Assembly: GCA_004292755.1 (NCBI GenBank)
Contig: RDXE01000024.1
Span: 1 to 64,000 of the forward strand
Origin: Alphaproteobacteria bacterium
GTDB taxonomy: Bacteria > Pseudomonadota > Alphaproteobacteria > Elsterales > Elsteraceae
Reading direction: 5' to 3'
DNA: 64,000 bases
Under the pieces are notes generated by a model. It had not been told where the DNA came from. It searched no databases and was given only the letters and a program-made list of their open reading frames with translations. The translations under genes were made by a program, and so were the position numbers. Shown piece after piece: positions 26,335 through 36,444 of the stretch. Positions within the stretch are counted from its first letter, which is position 1, and each line of letters opens with the position of its first letter.

Positions 26335-27390
26335 CTACTCGCTGCCGTACTTGCGTGCCTGGAAGCGCCCGACCACGATATCGCCCGCATCAATTGCGAC
26401 GATTAGGCGCTGCCAACGCTCGCACTCCGCCACCACTGGCTTCAACGCCGCGCGGCTGAGTGGGCTGGAGCGGATGTGCTGCGTGGCTGCATCCCACGAC
26501 GCAGTCACATGGGTGCGGTAGGTTGGGGTGACGTCTTCCGCCCGCAGAATCTCAAATCCAGCATGCTTCAAGGCCGCCTCGGTGTCAGCGATGCTGCCCG
26601 GTTGCGGCTGCGGGGTCTGACCACCAAGCCAGATGTCATAGGCTTCTGACGTCGGGCCACCGGGCAGTAGGAAATCGGTGAACACCAACTGCCCGCCGGG
26701 CTTCAGCCCATTGCCGAGCGCGCGGAACAGGCGCCCGCGGTCGGTCACTGTGTGGAAGCTTTCGCGTGCGAACACGCAATCAAAACTGCGGGCCCGAAGC
26801 TCAAACCGGTCCGGGTCATACATTCTGACCGGAGCGCGCGCCTCCATCCCCATTTGGATGGAGCGGTCATGCCCCTCGCGTGACAGCAGGGGATCGGCTT
26901 CCAGCCCAGTGACCCAGCACCCAAACTCCTCCGCCAGAACGCGGGTACCGCCGCCGATGCCCGCGCCCAAATGCAGCAGGTTCTTCGCTTTGATCTGGCC
27001 CAGCGGCCGCGCGAAGCCGACGAACAGTTCGGCGCCACCGGGCTGGGTGAAATCCTGCCCCCAGATCAGTTCAGAAGCGGCCAGCCGCTCGCCGGTCCAG
27101 GAGCCGTCCTCCGGCTCGTCCTCATAGACGCGGCGGGTCAGCAGCAAGGGCTCGTCCTGGGTGAAGCGCGGCCCGGCTGGCGTGAGGTCCGGCTGGGGTG
27201 GTGCTGCCCTGCCACCAGGTGCCGCCGCTGGTGCTGCTGTGCTGGTGGCTGGCGTTGTGCGGGTTTGTCGCGGCGGGGGAATCGCAGCGGCCCCCGTTGG
27301 CGCGTTCGGCGGGTCTGGCGGGAGGTCAATCCCCTCCCACCAGGCGTGGAGCCGCTTGGAGAGCGGTGGTTTGGACGGCTTGCGGGCCAT
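26335..27390 (-). CDS. SAM-dependent methyltransferase
   Basis: The 351-residue class I methyltransferase has motif I LLHLGAGIGGGTRVLAEEFG, the acidic end of strand 2 in VTGLEADP, and the post-motifs DCVFARESFHTV and LKPGGQLVFTDFLLPGG. The first ~75 residues are Pro/Ala-rich and disordered. The substrate is unknown; the layout resembles small-molecule (sterol/SAM-MT 11) enzymes. The start overlaps by one base with the stop of the DUF465 gene upstream. Confidence 0.85.
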   Translation of the reverse strand: MARKPSKPPLSKRLHAWWEGIDLPPDPPNAPTGAAAIPPPRQTRTTPATSTAAPAAAPGGRAAPPQPDLTPAGPRFTQDEPLLLTRRVYEDEPEDGSWTGERLAASELIWGQDFTQPGGAELFVGFARPLGQIKAKNLLHLGAGIGGGTRVLAEEFGCWVTGLEADPLLSREGHDRSIQMGMEARAPVRMYDPDRFELRARSFDCVFARESFHTVTDRGRLFRALGNGLKPGGQLVFTDFLLPGGPTSEAYDIWLGGQTPQPQPGSIADTEAALKHAGFEILRAEDVTPTYRTHVTASWDAATQHIRSSPLSRAALKPVVAECERWQRLIVAIDAGDIVVGRFQARKYGSE

Positions 27391-27593
27391 CAGGCGATGA
27401 TGTCCGGCAGCAATTCGCTCTCCAGCCGCAGGATCATGTCCTTCAACACGAGCTTGCGCTTCTTCAATCGCTGCATTTGCAATTGGTCCACCACCGGGCT
27501 GCCATCAGCCAGCCGTGCGATCACGGCATCCAGGTCGCGGTGCTCCAGACGGAGCTGCTCCAGCTTTTCCCGTAGGATCGTCTGCTCGTCCAT
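27390..27593 (-). CDS. DUF465 (YdcH-like) small coiled-coil protein
   Basis: The 67-residue protein is a helical hairpin: EKLEQLRLEHRDLDAVIARL, then MQRLKKRKLVLKDMI, the LKKRKLxLKDxI motif of DUF465. The start at 27593 (MDEQTIL) is selected because the motif-containing part begins there; the longer frame would overlap the divergent gene. Family function unknown. It is in an operon with the methyltransferase. Confidence 0.85.
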   Translation of the reverse strand: MDEQTILREKLEQLRLEHRDLDAVIARLADGSPVVDQLQMQRLKKRKLVLKDMILRLESELLPDIIA

Positions 27594-27688
27594 CGTCTGG
27601 GTTCGCCGCCTCAGTTCGCGTCTGTCTGCGACCCACCTGTTGTGCCGGGTTGGCACGGCGGGTTGCTTCGCAGTATCCAAAACCGACC

Positions 27689-28168
27689 ATGAGCGTCCAC
27701 CCTGAAACGATGTCGCCGCGCTCTGCGGACGCACTTTGGCACTTCGCTGTCACGGATTGGGCGCGCCCGGAGCATGCCGAGCGACTGATCCGCCTGCAGG
27801 ATCGTCACGGGATTGACCCGCTGCTGGTCCTTGTGGCGCGCTGGCTCGCCTCGCTGGACCTTGGGTTGGCGGACAACGATGCAGCAGCGCTGGTCGCGGC
27901 CCATCAACCTTGGTTGGGTGCCGTGATCCAGCCGCTGCGGGCCGTGCGGCGTACTCTTCGCCGCGAGGGTGCAGAGGGCCAGCTGCGCGACGAGGTGCAG
28001 CGGCTTGAGCTAGCAGCAGAGCGGATTGGGTTGGAGCGTTTGCACGCTGTTGCTCTGCAGCACGCTCGCCAAGGTGGTGCAGCCTGCGACACAATGTCCG
28101 CAGTGCTGGTGGCAAGTGGCTTGGACTCCGCGACGGCTGCGGCATTCATCGAACAGTTATGCAGTTGA
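27689..28168 (+). CDS. TIGR02444/DUF2390 family protein
   Basis: The 159-residue helical protein has DALWHFAVTDWARPEHAERL, LQDRHGIDPLLVLVARWLAS and LGAVIQPLRAVRRTLR, standard for this uncharacterised proteobacterial family. No signal or membrane segment. The start at 27689 matches the family N-terminus. It diverges from the first DUF465 gene and is followed 108 bp later by the second one. Confidence 0.83.
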   Translation: MSVHPETMSPRSADALWHFAVTDWARPEHAERLIRLQDRHGIDPLLVLVARWLASLDLGLADNDAAALVAAHQPWLGAVIQPLRAVRRTLRREGAEGQLRDEVQRLELAAERIGLERLHAVALQHARQGGAACDTMSAVLVASGLDSATAAAFIEQLCS

Positions 28169-28275
28169 GACATGGTTGCAACTTGAGCCATGCGCCCTCG
28201 GTGGTTGGTGTCGGATGGGGTGAGCGCCTACGTTGGAAGTGTGGCTAGAGGCCCGCACTTGAAGCAGGAGGCACC

Positions 28276-28443
28276 ATGACTGCCATGGATCGCGTTCAGT
28301 CCCTGAAGACCCGGCATACCGAGGTTGACTCAACCCTGCAGATGGAGATGGCGCGTCCGCATCCTGACGATTCCCGCATCGCTGACCTGAAGCGGCAGAA
28401 GTTACGCATTAAGGACGAGATCGAACGATTGGTCCGGCATTAG
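28276..28443 (+). CDS. Second DUF465 (YdcH-like) mini-protein, 55 residues
   Basis: Reads MTAMDRVQSLKTRHTEVDST at the start, then RIADLKRQKLRIKDEIERL, the same KRxKLxxKDEI motif as the copy at 27390-27593, so it is a paralogue rather than a chance frame. A GGAGG lies 6 nt before the ATG and a strong terminator follows at 28506, so it is probably its own transcript. Function unknown. Confidence 0.85.
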   Translation: MTAMDRVQSLKTRHTEVDSTLQMEMARPHPDDSRIADLKRQKLRIKDEIERLVRH

Positions 28444-28505
28444 ACCATGTGCTGCGCGCTGGGCGGGTTGCCCCAGTGCGCCACTGGTTGTCGGCAGACA
28501 CAGGC

Positions 28506-28540
28506 GGCGGCGGGTCTCTGACCCGCCGCCGTTGTATTTA
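28506..28540 (+). terminator. Rho-independent terminator after the second DUF465 gene
   Basis: GGCGGCGGGTC (28506-28516) and GACCCGCCGCC (28520-28530) form a perfect 11-bp stem with a tct loop, followed by gttgtattta. Confidence 0.85.
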
Positions 28541-28664
28541 AAGCGCCCCTAACGGTACCAGAACACCGCAACGAACATTTCTTTCCCAGATGCGGCAAGA
28601 CCACACTTGTCGATGGGCTGTTCCAGCGTCAGGATAACCCCGCCGCCTGACAGGAGAAGGCACA

Positions 28665-29102
28665 ATGGCGGATCTTTGGTCGCCCGCATCCGATCCCTAC
28701 ACGGTGCAACTCCGGGCGATCCTGGATGCACTGGAAGCTCACGTCGCCCTGATTGACCGGCATGGTCAAATCCAGGAAGTGAACCGCTCATGGCGCCGCT
28801 TTGCCGTGGACAATGGCCTGACGGACCGGTCCTACGGCGTGGGCGGCAACTACCTCACCGTCTGCGATACCTCGACGGGGGACTGTTCGGATGAGGCCGT
28901 GGCGGTCGCACGCGGGATCCGCGCTGTGCTGGACGGTGTGCTGCAGCGCTTTGCGGTTGAGTATCCGTGCCATTCCCCGACGGAGCAGCGCTGGTTCCGG
29001 TGTGTGGTGACGCCAGTTGGCAAGGGCACAGACATCACCGGCGCGGTGATCATGCATGTCAACGTGACCGACACAATCCTAGCAGCCAAGGCGACGGCCT
29101 AA
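28665..29102 (+). CDS. Stand-alone PAS domain protein
   Basis: The 145-residue soluble protein is one PAS fold: ILDALEAHVALIDRHGQIQE at residues 16-35, VNRSWRRFAVDNGL, and the later strands EQRWFRCVVTPV and GAVIMHVNVTDTI. There is no output domain, so it may sense a ligand and act on a partner. Three Cys are present (in TVCDTST, TGDCSDE and YPCHSPT). A GGAGAAGG site precedes the ATG. Confidence 0.8.
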   Translation: MADLWSPASDPYTVQLRAILDALEAHVALIDRHGQIQEVNRSWRRFAVDNGLTDRSYGVGGNYLTVCDTSTGDCSDEAVAVARGIRAVLDGVLQRFAVEYPCHSPTEQRWFRCVVTPVGKGTDITGAVIMHVNVTDTILAAKATA

Positions 29103-29153
29103 GCCCGTACGGTGGACGCCGCCGAAACCCTGGCGGCAGCCGGTCTGCGCTGA

Positions 29154-29759
29154 CTAGACGCCAACATCGAAAACCGGGTGGGCAGGACGTGGCGGGCAGC
29201 CGCGGCGTTGGAAGGTGGTGACCCGGCGCAACAGCCGCTCCAGACTATGATCGCGAAACCCGAGGGCGGTCAGCGCCTGGATGGTGTTCTCCAGATAGCT
29301 GCGATTGCAGCCGCGCTCACCGTGAGAGGTGGCAATCAGGCAGGCAACCTCATCCTCACCATGATGTCCGGCATATTGGCCATGGTCCCGGCGGATGGTG
29401 AAGGTTTGCGCGCTGATCGTGCCCTCATCCGTCACCAAGGCAATCATGCGGGGATGATAGGCGTCTGAGATCATCTCCCGCTGCCAGAGGTAGCTGCGCA
29501 CAGCCTCCACCTGATCCGGGGCGATGCGATAGGCCAAGCCGTGGCAAGAACCACCGCGATCCAGGCCCAGCACCAGCCCCGGCTGCTGCGGCGTGCCACG
29601 ATAGCGGTGGGAATAGAGGCAGAACCGACGGTGCCACCCAAAAGCCCGCGCTGGACGCTGTTCGGCAAACGCGAAGCCGGGATTCCAGATCAAGGACCCG
29701 TAGGCAAACACCCAGTAGGAACCACCAGTCCAGGGCGGTGGGGTCGGCGGTACGCTCAT
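29154..29759 (-). CDS. chaC: ChaC-like gamma-glutamylcyclotransferase
   Basis: The 201-residue enzyme would degrade glutathione to 5-oxoproline and Cys-Gly. VFAYGSLIWNPGF (the YGSL substrate-binding loop), RRFCLYSHRYRGTP, PGLVLGLDRGGSC, and the C-terminal GCNRSYLENTIQALTALG are diagnostic of ChaC. The catalytic Glu falls in the LWQREMISDAYHP segment. It lies next to a DMT transporter on the same strand. Confidence 0.9.
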   Translation of the reverse strand: MSVPPTPPPWTGGSYWVFAYGSLIWNPGFAFAEQRPARAFGWHRRFCLYSHRYRGTPQQPGLVLGLDRGGSCHGLAYRIAPDQVEAVRSYLWQREMISDAYHPRMIALVTDEGTISAQTFTIRRDHGQYAGHHGEDEVACLIATSHGERGCNRSYLENTIQALTALGFRDHSLERLLRRVTTFQRRGCPPRPAHPVFDVGV

Positions 29760-29822
29760 GGATTTGAGACTCGAGACAAGGCGAGAGGTGAGGGGGGCTG
29801 GAACGACTAGCTTCTAGCGCCG

Positions 29823-30719
29823 TCAGCGCCGATTGACCAGTGCAACACCGGTTGCGACAACGATAACGCCAATCAATCCAACAATGCCCAGTTGCTCCCC
29901 AAACAACACCCAGGCCATGGCGGCTGTGGTCGGTGGAACCAGATACATCACCGAGGCAACGCGCGCCGCATCGCCCCGCCGGATCAACAGCGTGTAGAGC
30001 GCGATCGCACCGACGGAGAGCACCACACTCGACCATGCAAGAGCGATCCACAGCTCGGGATGCGGTTGAAACTCGGTCTGCCCAAGCAGCGGTGCCAAAG
30101 CACCCAGCACGACGGCTGAGGCAACGAACTGCACGCAGGAGCCAGTGCGCAGATCAATGGCGCTGCCCAAGCGCTTTTGCCACAAGGTGGCAAGCGTAAT
30201 GCCCAGCAAGGCTGCGATCGACCAGCTGAGCGAGGCGAGCGTGATGCCGTCAAACGCCAGCCGATCCCACAGCACGGCCGCCACTCCGGCCAGACCCAGC
30301 AACAAACCAATCCAGACCGTGCGCGCAATCCGGTCGCCCAGCAGCGGGCCCACCAACACGCCAGTCAACAGCGGCTGCAGACTGACGATCAGGGCAGAAA
30401 CCCCGGCTGGCATGCCAAGCTTGATGGAGGCGAACACGCCGCCGAGATATGTTGCCTGCAACAGCAGTCCAACCCCCGCGGCGTGGAGTGCCAGCCGCGG
30501 TGACGGCCAGGGCGCGCGAAAGGCAAGCGCCAGCAGTGCCAACAGCGCGGCGGCAATCGCGAATCGCACCGCGAGGAAGAGTGTCGGCGCCGCGTGCGGC
30601 ATGGCGAGCTTGGCGAAGATGAAGCCAGTCGACCACAAAAACACAAAAACGCCGGGCATCACCAGCCCAAGTCCCGGTTGAGTGCTGCTGGGTGGGGCTG
30701 GTTTGGGGTCGCGGCTCAT
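29823..30719 (-). CDS. EamA-family (DMT superfamily) transporter
   Basis: The 298-residue protein has ten hydrophobic segments in two EamA repeats: FVFLWSTGFIFAKLAMPHA in the first and YLVPPTTAAMAWVLFGEQLG in the second (the PxxxALxAxxxLGE-like signature). Inner-membrane exporter of metabolites or amino acids; the substrate is not predictable. The start at 30719 gives a short cytoplasmic tail; the longer frame runs antisense into the rimP leader and is not credible. Confidence 0.88.
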   Translation of the reverse strand: MSRDPKPAPPSSTQPGLGLVMPGVFVFLWSTGFIFAKLAMPHAAPTLFLAVRFAIAAALLALLALAFRAPWPSPRLALHAAGVGLLLQATYLGGVFASIKLGMPAGVSALIVSLQPLLTGVLVGPLLGDRIARTVWIGLLLGLAGVAAVLWDRLAFDGITLASLSWSIAALLGITLATLWQKRLGSAIDLRTGSCVQFVASAVVLGALAPLLGQTEFQPHPELWIALAWSSVVLSVGAIALYTLLIRRGDAARVASVMYLVPPTTAAMAWVLFGEQLGIVGLIGVIVVATGVALVNRR

Positions 30720-30839
30720 CACTGTCTCCGCAGCGCCGCATCCGTTGGTGGGCGCGGGCTTGCACCTGGGCAGGGTGAGGCCCTGGGCTGCTCTGTGCAA
30801 GCTGCGGCACTGACATGACAGGCGAGGCCACGGCGATGG

Positions 30840-30868
30840 TTGCGGGGGGACCAGCAAGGCTGTATATC
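30840..30868 (+). promoter_or_regulatory. Predicted promoter of the rimP-nusA-ylxR-infB operon
   Basis: TTGCGG (30840-30845), 17-bp spacer, TATATC (30863-30868). A start near 30875 would give a ~65-nt leader that contains a terminator-like hairpin before rimP. Confidence 0.5.
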
Positions 30869-30901
30869 CTCGGTCGTTCTCCTTGGATCGCCGATCGCGA
30901 G

Positions 30902-30924
30902 GTGGGCTTCGGCCCACTTTTTTT
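30902..30924 (+). terminator. Intrinsic terminator/attenuator in the rimP leader
   Basis: GTGGGC-uucg-GCCCAC (30902-30917) is followed by seven Ts (30918-30924). It is a textbook UUCG-capped terminator placed between the predicted promoter and the rimP start, so it should end part of the transcripts. Confidence 0.8.
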
Positions 30925-30938
30925 GTTTGGGACAGCGC

Positions 30939-31589
30939 TTGACCGAGATCGAGCAAGACACTGCCACTCCGGCTTCGGCCGGCTCCTCGCCTGTCGCCGC
31001 TGCGGCAGACTGCCTGGAGACTGTGCGCCCGGATGAGATGGTTTCGGGTGACACGCGCATGGTGGAGATCGCCGACACCCCGTCGTTGCGCGCGACTGGC
31101 CTCGCCCAAAAGGTTGAGGCGCTGCTGGCACCGTCGGTGGAGAGCATGGGTTATGCCATCGTCCGCGTGTTGCTGATGGGCCAGCGGCGGATGACGTTGC
31201 AGATCATGGTGGAACGCCTGGATCAGGCGCCGTTGTCGGTGGAGGATTGTGCCGATGTCAGCCGGGCCGTGTCGGCTCTGCTGGATGTCCATGATCCGAT
31301 CAAGTCGGAGTATGTGTTGGAGGTGTCGTCGCCGGGGATCGACCGGCCACTCACCCGCCCGGCACATTTTGAACGCTTTCGGGGCTTTGAAGCGCGCCTC
31401 GAAACAGATCGCATGATCGACGAGCGTAAGCGATTCAAGGGGCGGTTGGACGGGCTGGACGCCGACGGACGCGTTCGTCTGATCGAAGGAGAAACGGTGT
31501 GGTTGGTGCCCCTGCGGGCGGTTGCCAAAGCAAAGCTGATCTTGACCGATGAGCTGCTGGCAACCTCGCCGGACCGGCCACGGCAGTAG
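30939..31589 (+). CDS. rimP: Ribosome maturation factor RimP
   Basis: 30S maturation factor. The conserved core begins AQKVEALLAPSVESMGYAIV, with VEDCADVSRAVSALLDVHDP, the EVSSPGIDRPLTRPAHFERF motif, and the C-terminal SH3-like domain. The start is uncertain: TTG at 30939 is preceded by GGGA, giving 216 residues; ATG at 31039 or 31060 would give the more usual length. The extra N-terminal part is Ala/Ser-rich. Head of the conserved operon with nusA. Confidence 0.93.
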   Translation: MTEIEQDTATPASAGSSPVAAAADCLETVRPDEMVSGDTRMVEIADTPSLRATGLAQKVEALLAPSVESMGYAIVRVLLMGQRRMTLQIMVERLDQAPLSVEDCADVSRAVSALLDVHDPIKSEYVLEVSSPGIDRPLTRPAHFERFRGFEARLETDRMIDERKRFKGRLDGLDADGRVRLIEGETVWLVPLRAVAKAKLILTDELLATSPDRPRQ

Positions 31590-31605
31590 GGACGAGGTGG
31601 GTTCG

Positions 31606-33126
31606 ATGGATATGTCCGCTCTTCAGCCGCGCGCGGAATTGTTGCAAGTCGCCGACGCGGTGGCGCGGGAGAAGACGATTGACCGCGAGGAAGTGTTGAT
31701 CGCCATGGAACAGGCGATCCAGAAAGCCGCGCGGTCGAAATACGGCCTGGAGCATGACATTCGCGCTGAAATCGACCGTTCGAACGGCGAAATCCGCATC
31801 CGTCGGTTCCGTGAAGTTGTCGAGAGTGTCGATAACGAACCCGTGCAAATGCTGCTGGCCGAAGCGCAGGCTCGCAATCCTGAAGCCGAGGTGGGCGACT
31901 TTATTGTCGACCCGCTGCCACCGATTGACTTCGGGCGCATCGCAGCGCAAACCGCCAAGCAGGTGATCGTCCAGCGGGTCCGCGAGGCCGAGCGGGATCG
32001 CCAGTACCGCGAATACAAGGATCGCGCTGGCGAGATCATCAATGGTCTGGTCAAGCGGGTGGAGTTTGGCAACGTCACCGTTGATCTGGGCCGCGCCGAA
32101 GCGATCCTGCGCCGGGACGAGCTGTTGCCGCGCGAAGTGTTCAAGGTTGGCGACCGTGTGCGCGCTTACATTGCCGATGTGCGGCGGGAGCCGCGCGGTC
32201 CGCAAATCTTCCTGTCGCGCACCCACCCGCAGTTCATGGCGAAGCTGTTCGCCCAAGAGGTGCCGGAGGTGTACGACGGCATTATCGAGATCAAGGCTGT
32301 GGCGCGCGATCCTGGCAGCCGCGCCAAGATCGGCGTCATCAGCTATGACAGTTCGATCGATCCCGTTGGCGCCTGCGTCGGTATGCGCGGCAGCCGCGTG
32401 CAAGCCGTGGTCGGTGAACTGCAGGGCGAGAAGATCGACATCATCCCGTGGTCCGACAATCCAGCGACCTTCGTGGTCAACGCCCTCGCGCCCGCTGAAG
32501 TGGCGAAGGTGGTGCTGGATGAGGAAAGCCACCGCATCGAAGTGATCGTTCCCGATGACCAGCTGAGTCTGGCGATTGGTCGGCGCGGCCAGAATGTGCG
32601 TCTGGCCTCGCAATTGACGGGCTGGGCCATCGACATCATGACCGAGGCCGAGGAGAGCGAGCGCCGCCAGGAAGAATTCCGCACCCGCTCCGCCCGGTTC
32701 ATCGAAGCACTGGATGTGGACGACGTGATCGCCCATCTGCTGGTCACCGAGGGCTTCACCAAGGTCGAGGAAGTGGCCTTCATCGATATTGAAGAGCTGG
32801 CGGGGATCGAAGGCTTTGATGAGGACGTGGCGACCGAGTTGCAAAACCGCGCGCGCACCTTCCTGGAAGCCCGGGACACCCGGTTTGACGAGGAGCGTCG
32901 GCAGTTGGGCGTTGGCGAGGATGTGGCAACCCTGCCGCACATGACGCCAGGCTTCATGGTCGCGCTTGGCCGCAAGGGTGTGAAGAGCCTGGACGATGTC
33001 GCCGACCTTGCCTCCGACGAACTGATCGAGATCGTCGGCAAGGACGAGTTGAGCGAAGACGACGCGAATGAATTGATCATGGCTGCCCGCGCCCACTGGT
33101 TTGAGGACGCGGAGGCAAACGGCTAA
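31606..33126 (+). CDS. nusA: Transcription termination/antitermination factor NusA
   Basis: The 506-residue protein has an N-terminal RNA polymerase-binding domain ([20 protein letters not shown]), an S1 domain ([17 protein letters not shown]), two KH domains ([20 protein letters not shown] and the later [17 protein letters not shown]), and two C-terminal acidic HhH repeats ([15 protein letters not shown] and [14 protein letters not shown]). The start at 31606 fits the family N-terminus. Confidence 0.97.
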   Translation: MDMSALQPRAELLQVADAVAREKTIDREEVLIAMEQAIQKAARSKYGLEHDIRAEIDRSNGEIRIRRFREVVESVDNEPVQMLLAEAQARNPEAEVGDFIVDPLPPIDFGRIAAQTAKQVIVQRVREAERDRQYREYKDRAGEIINGLVKRVEFGNVTVDLGRAEAILRRDELLPREVFKVGDRVRAYIADVRREPRGPQIFLSRTHPQFMAKLFAQEVPEVYDGIIEIKAVARDPGSRAKIGVISYDSSIDPVGACVGMRGSRVQAVVGELQGEKIDIIPWSDNPATFVVNALAPAEVAKVVLDEESHRIEVIVPDDQLSLAIGRRGQNVRLASQLTGWAIDIMTEAEESERRQEEFRTRSARFIEALDVDDVIAHLLVTEGFTKVEEVAFIDIEELAGIEGFDEDVATELQNRARTFLEARDTRFDEERRQLGVGEDVATLPHMTPGFMVALGRKGVKSLDDVADLASDELIEIVGKDELSEDDANELIMAARAHWFEDAEANG

Positions 33127-33129
33127 AGC

Positions 33130-33765
33130 ATGGCTGCGGACCCCGCAGACTTGCCAGCCGACGACGAGGATGACCATCGGGATGACCATGGGCCGGTACG
33201 CCGGTGTGTGGTCTCCTCAGAGCGCTTGCCAGTGGCAGCTTTGCTGCGGCTGACGGTGGCGCCCGATGGAGAGGTGGTGCCAGATCTGGACCATCGGTTG
33301 CCAGGGCGCGGGCTGTATGTCCGGGCGGACCGGGCATCGGTGGCGAGGCTGACAGCAAAGGGGGTACTTGCACGCGCGGCCCGCCGCTCGGTGACGGTGC
33401 CTCCGGAGCTGCCAGAGCGGTTGGTGACGATGGTGCGGGATCGCGCGCTTGCCGTGATTGGCTTGGCGCGCCGCGCCGGTCAGGCCGTGGCGGGGTATGA
33501 TCAAGTGGCGGTCGCGTTGAAGGCTCGGCGCCTGAAACTGCTGACCCAAGCCATTGATGGTGCAGAAGAACCGCGACAGCGGTTTCGCGTTCAACTCCCA
33601 GGCGGGGCGATCGATGCCCTGACCGGAGAGGAGTTGGGTCGGCCTTGGTCTCGCGACCGGCTGGTGCATGTGGGTGTGACGCCGGGCGGGTTGGCCGACC
33701 GGTTGCGGATTGAGCTGGAACGCCTTGCCGCCTTGCGCGGCGGTGACGGACAGGACACGGTGTAG
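33130..33765 (+). CDS. ylxR: YlxR-type RNA-binding protein fused to an L7Ae-like domain
   Basis: The 211-residue protein: an acidic start, the DUF448/YlxR domain ([20 protein letters not shown], then [12 protein letters not shown]), and a C-terminal L7Ae/L30e-like part ([20 protein letters not shown]). The usual YlxR is ~90 residues; this longer form is typical of alphaproteobacteria. It probably binds RNA and may act on RnpB or tRNA, but the role is not settled. Lies between nusA (3 bp) and infB (2 bp). Confidence 0.9.
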   Translation: MAADPADLPADDEDDHRDDHGPVRRCVVSSERLPVAALLRLTVAPDGEVVPDLDHRLPGRGLYVRADRASVARLTAKGVLARAARRSVTVPPELPERLVTMVRDRALAVIGLARRAGQAVAGYDQVAVALKARRLKLLTQAIDGAEEPRQRFRVQLPGGAIDALTGEELGRPWSRDRLVHVGVTPGGLADRLRIELERLAALRGGDGQDTV

Positions 33766-33767
33766 GA

Positions 33768-36425
33768 ATGAGCAACGAGAGCGATCAGTCATCCAAAAAG
33801 CCTCTGACCCTGGGCAAGGGAACGCTGGGTCTGAAGCGCCCGATGGAGACCGATACTGTCCGTCAGAGCTTCAGCCACGGGCGGTCGAAGACCGTTGCTG
33901 TTGAGGTGAAGAAAACCCGCGTCGGTCCGGCTGTGACGCCAGCGCCAGTCGCGCCGCGCGCACCAGCGCCGACGCCAGCACCGCCGCCGCCGCAGGCACG
34001 CGTGCAGGAGCCGCCGGTGCGGGTGCCGCCGCCGCCGCCGCAACCACCCCGCAAGCCTGCCGTCCTGCGCGAGTTGACAGCCGAAGAACGCGCTCAGCGC
34101 GAAAAGGCACTGCTGCTCGCCCGTCAGGCCGAGGAAGAAGCCCGGCGCCGCGCTGTTGAAGAAGCCAAGCGCCGCGAGGAAGAAGAAGCCCGCCGCCGAG
34201 CGGAGGAAGAGGCCCGTCGCCTCGCGGAGGAGGAGGAGGCCCGTCGCCTCGCTGCGGAGGAGGCTGCCCGCGCCGCCGAGGAAGCGGCCCGTCCGAAGTC
34301 CGAGGTGAAGGTCGAGGGCGAAGTTGAGAAGGTGCCGCTGCCCGGTCATGTTGTTGACACCCGCGTTGAGCGGGTTGCGCCGGTAACCAAGGTTGCCGTG
34401 TCGGCCGAACTGGCCGCCAAGGCTGGCGCCCGTCCAGCGGACGAGGAAGAAGAAGAGCGGCCGCGCAAGGCCGTGGCCGCCAAGGGCGCGCCGCAGCCAA
34501 AGCGTCCGGTTGCCACCCCGCGGGCCGAGCCCCGGCGGCGGGCTGGCAAAATCACCGTCACCCAAGCGCTGGACGAGCCGGAGCAGGATCGCGTTCGCTC
34601 GCTCGCATCCATGCGCCGCGCCCGTGAGCGCGAGCGTCTGCGCCAAATGCAGCGCGGACAGGAGAAAGTCATTCGCGAAGTCATCATCCCAGACGCCATC
34701 ACCGTGCAGGAGCTTGCCTCGCGCATGGCAGAGCGCGGCGGCGACGTGATCAAGAGCCTGATGCGCCAGGGCATCATGGCGACCATCAACCATGTGCTGG
34801 ATGCCGATACTGCTGAGCTGATCGTGACCGACTTCGGCCATACGCCGAAGCGGCAGTCGGAAAGCGATGTGGAGTTGGGTCTGGTCGGTGGTCCCGATGA
34901 GGATACGCTGCTGCAGCCGCGCGCGCCTGTCGTCACCATCATGGGCCACGTTGACCACGGCAAAACCTCCCTGCTGGATGCGTTGCGCAACGCAGACGTT
35001 GCCGCGCACGAGGCAGGTGGTATCACCCAGCACATTGGTGCCTACCGGGTGCGCTTGGCCTCTGGTGAAACAATCACCTTCATTGACACGCCGGGCCACG
35101 AGGCCTTCACCGAGATGCGTGCCCGCGGCGCCAATGTCACCGACATTGTCGTTCTCGTGGTGGCCGCCGATGATGGCGTGATGCCGCAGACCATTGAGGC
35201 GATCAAGCACGCCAAGGCGGCACAGGTTCCGATCATCGTCGCCGTCAACAAGTGCGACAAGCCAGACGCCCGCCCGGATCGAGTGAAGACCGAGCTGTTG
35301 AGCCACGAAATCGTGGTGGAAGACATGGGCGGCGATGTCCAGGCGGTGGAAGTCTCGGCCAAGACCGGGGATGGCCTTGATCGCTTGAAGGAAGCCATCC
35401 TGCTGCAGGCCGAAGTGCTGGAACTGCGGGCCAATCCGGATCGCAGTGCCGAGGGCCGCGTGATCGAAGCGCAATTGGATCGCGGTCGCGGTGCAGTTGC
35501 CACTGTGCTGGTTCAGCGCGGCACCCTGCACACAGGCGACATCTTCGTTGCTGGTGCGGAGTGGGGCCGGGTGCGTGCTCTGGTGGATGAGCGCGGCAAC
35601 CAGCTGAAAGAAGCCGGTCCCGGTGTCCCCGTGGAGGTGCTGGGCCTGCAAGGGGTTCCCGTCGCCGGTGACGATTTCATCGTGGTCGAGAACGAAACCC
35701 GCGCCCGCGACGTGACCGAGTTCCGCCAGCGCAAGAAGCGCGAACAGGAATTGAAGGCGGCCACCCGCTCCACGGTTGCCGAGATGATCGGTCGAATTCA
35801 GGCGGGTGAGGCGAAGGAACTGCCCATCGTCGTGAAGTCGGACGTGCATGGCTCGTTGGAGGCTATTGTCGCGTCGATCTTGAAGATGGGCACTGAGGAA
35901 GTGGTGCCGCGGCTGCTGCACTCAGGCGTCGGTGCGATCTCCGAATCCGATGTCACTCTCGCCAAGGCCTCCAACGCGCTGATCATCGCCTTCAATGTCC
36001 GCGCCAATGCCCAGGCCCGCGACATGGCCAAGCGGGATGGCATCGACATTCGCTACTACTCCGTCATCTACAATGTTGTGGATGATGTGAAGGCGGCGCT
36101 GTCGGGTCTGCTGTCGCCAGAGCAACGCGAGAACTTCCTTGGCTACGCCGAAATCCGTGCCATCTTCGACATCACCAAAGTTGGCAAGGTTGCTGGCTGC
36201 CGCGTGACCGAAGGAATGGTGAAGCGTGGCGCCAAGGTTCGATTGCTACGCGACAACGTGGTGATCCACGAAGGTACCTTGAAAACTCTGCGTCGCTTCA
36301 AAGATGAAGTGCGCGAAGTGCAGCAAGGGTTCGAGTGCGGCATGGCCTTCGAAAACTACTCGGACATTCGCGAAGGCGATGTCATCGAGTGCTTCGAAAT
36401 TGTTGAGTCGGCCAGAACTTTGTAG
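33768..36425 (+). CDS. infB: Translation initiation factor IF-2
   Basis: The 885-residue GTPase: a long N-terminal region with proline-rich and charged helical segments ([17 protein letters not shown] type, residues ~120-180), an IF2-N domain ([20 protein letters not shown]), then the G domain with [22 protein letters not shown] and NKCDKP, followed by domains II-IV ending VIECFEIVE. Brings initiator tRNA to the ribosome. Followed by a terminator, then, unusually, by a chemoreceptor gene. Confidence 0.98.
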   Translation: MSNESDQSSKKPLTLGKGTLGLKRPMETDTVRQSFSHGRSKTVAVEVKKTRVGPAVTPAPVAPRAPAPTPAPPPPQARVQEPPVRVPPPPPQPPRKPAVLRELTAEERAQREKALLLARQAEEEARRRAVEEAKRREEEEARRRAEEEARRLAEEEEARRLAAEEAARAAEEAARPKSEVKVEGEVEKVPLPGHVVDTRVERVAPVTKVAVSAELAAKAGARPADEEEEERPRKAVAAKGAPQPKRPVATPRAEPRRRAGKITVTQALDEPEQDRVRSLASMRRARERERLRQMQRGQEKVIREVIIPDAITVQELASRMAERGGDVIKSLMRQGIMATINHVLDADTAELIVTDFGHTPKRQSESDVELGLVGGPDEDTLLQPRAPVVTIMGHVDHGKTSLLDALRNADVAAHEAGGITQHIGAYRVRLASGETITFIDTPGHEAFTEMRARGANVTDIVVLVVAADDGVMPQTIEAIKHAKAAQVPIIVAVNKCDKPDARPDRVKTELLSHEIVVEDMGGDVQAVEVSAKTGDGLDRLKEAILLQAEVLELRANPDRSAEGRVIEAQLDRGRGAVATVLVQRGTLHTGDIFVAGAEWGRVRALVDERGNQLKEAGPGVPVEVLGLQGVPVAGDDFIVVENETRARDVTEFRQRKKREQELKAATRSTVAEMIGRIQAGEAKELPIVVKSDVHGSLEAIVASILKMGTEEVVPRLLHSGVGAISESDVTLAKASNALIIAFNVRANAQARDMAKRDGIDIRYYSVIYNVVDDVKAALSGLLSPEQRENFLGYAEIRAIFDITKVGKVAGCRVTEGMVKRGAKVRLLRDNVVIHEGTLKTLRRFKDEVREVQQGFECGMAFENYSDIREGDVIECFEIVESARTL

Positions 36426-36444
36426 ACTAAGAGAACAGATTTCA

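Noticed and set aside
29823-31367. 514-residue extension of the EamA transporter frame
   Set aside because: The extension beyond 30719 runs antisense through the rimP leader and rimP; the TM repeats start at the ATG at 30719.
31435-33189. 584-residue minus frame antisense to nusA
   Set aside because: It lies fully opposite rimP, nusA and ylxR, has no ribosome site, and its protein has no motif. High GC keeps the frame open.
33789-35921. 710-residue minus frame antisense to infB
   Set aside because: Shadow of infB; His/Arg-rich composition typical of reverse-strand reading of GC-rich genes.
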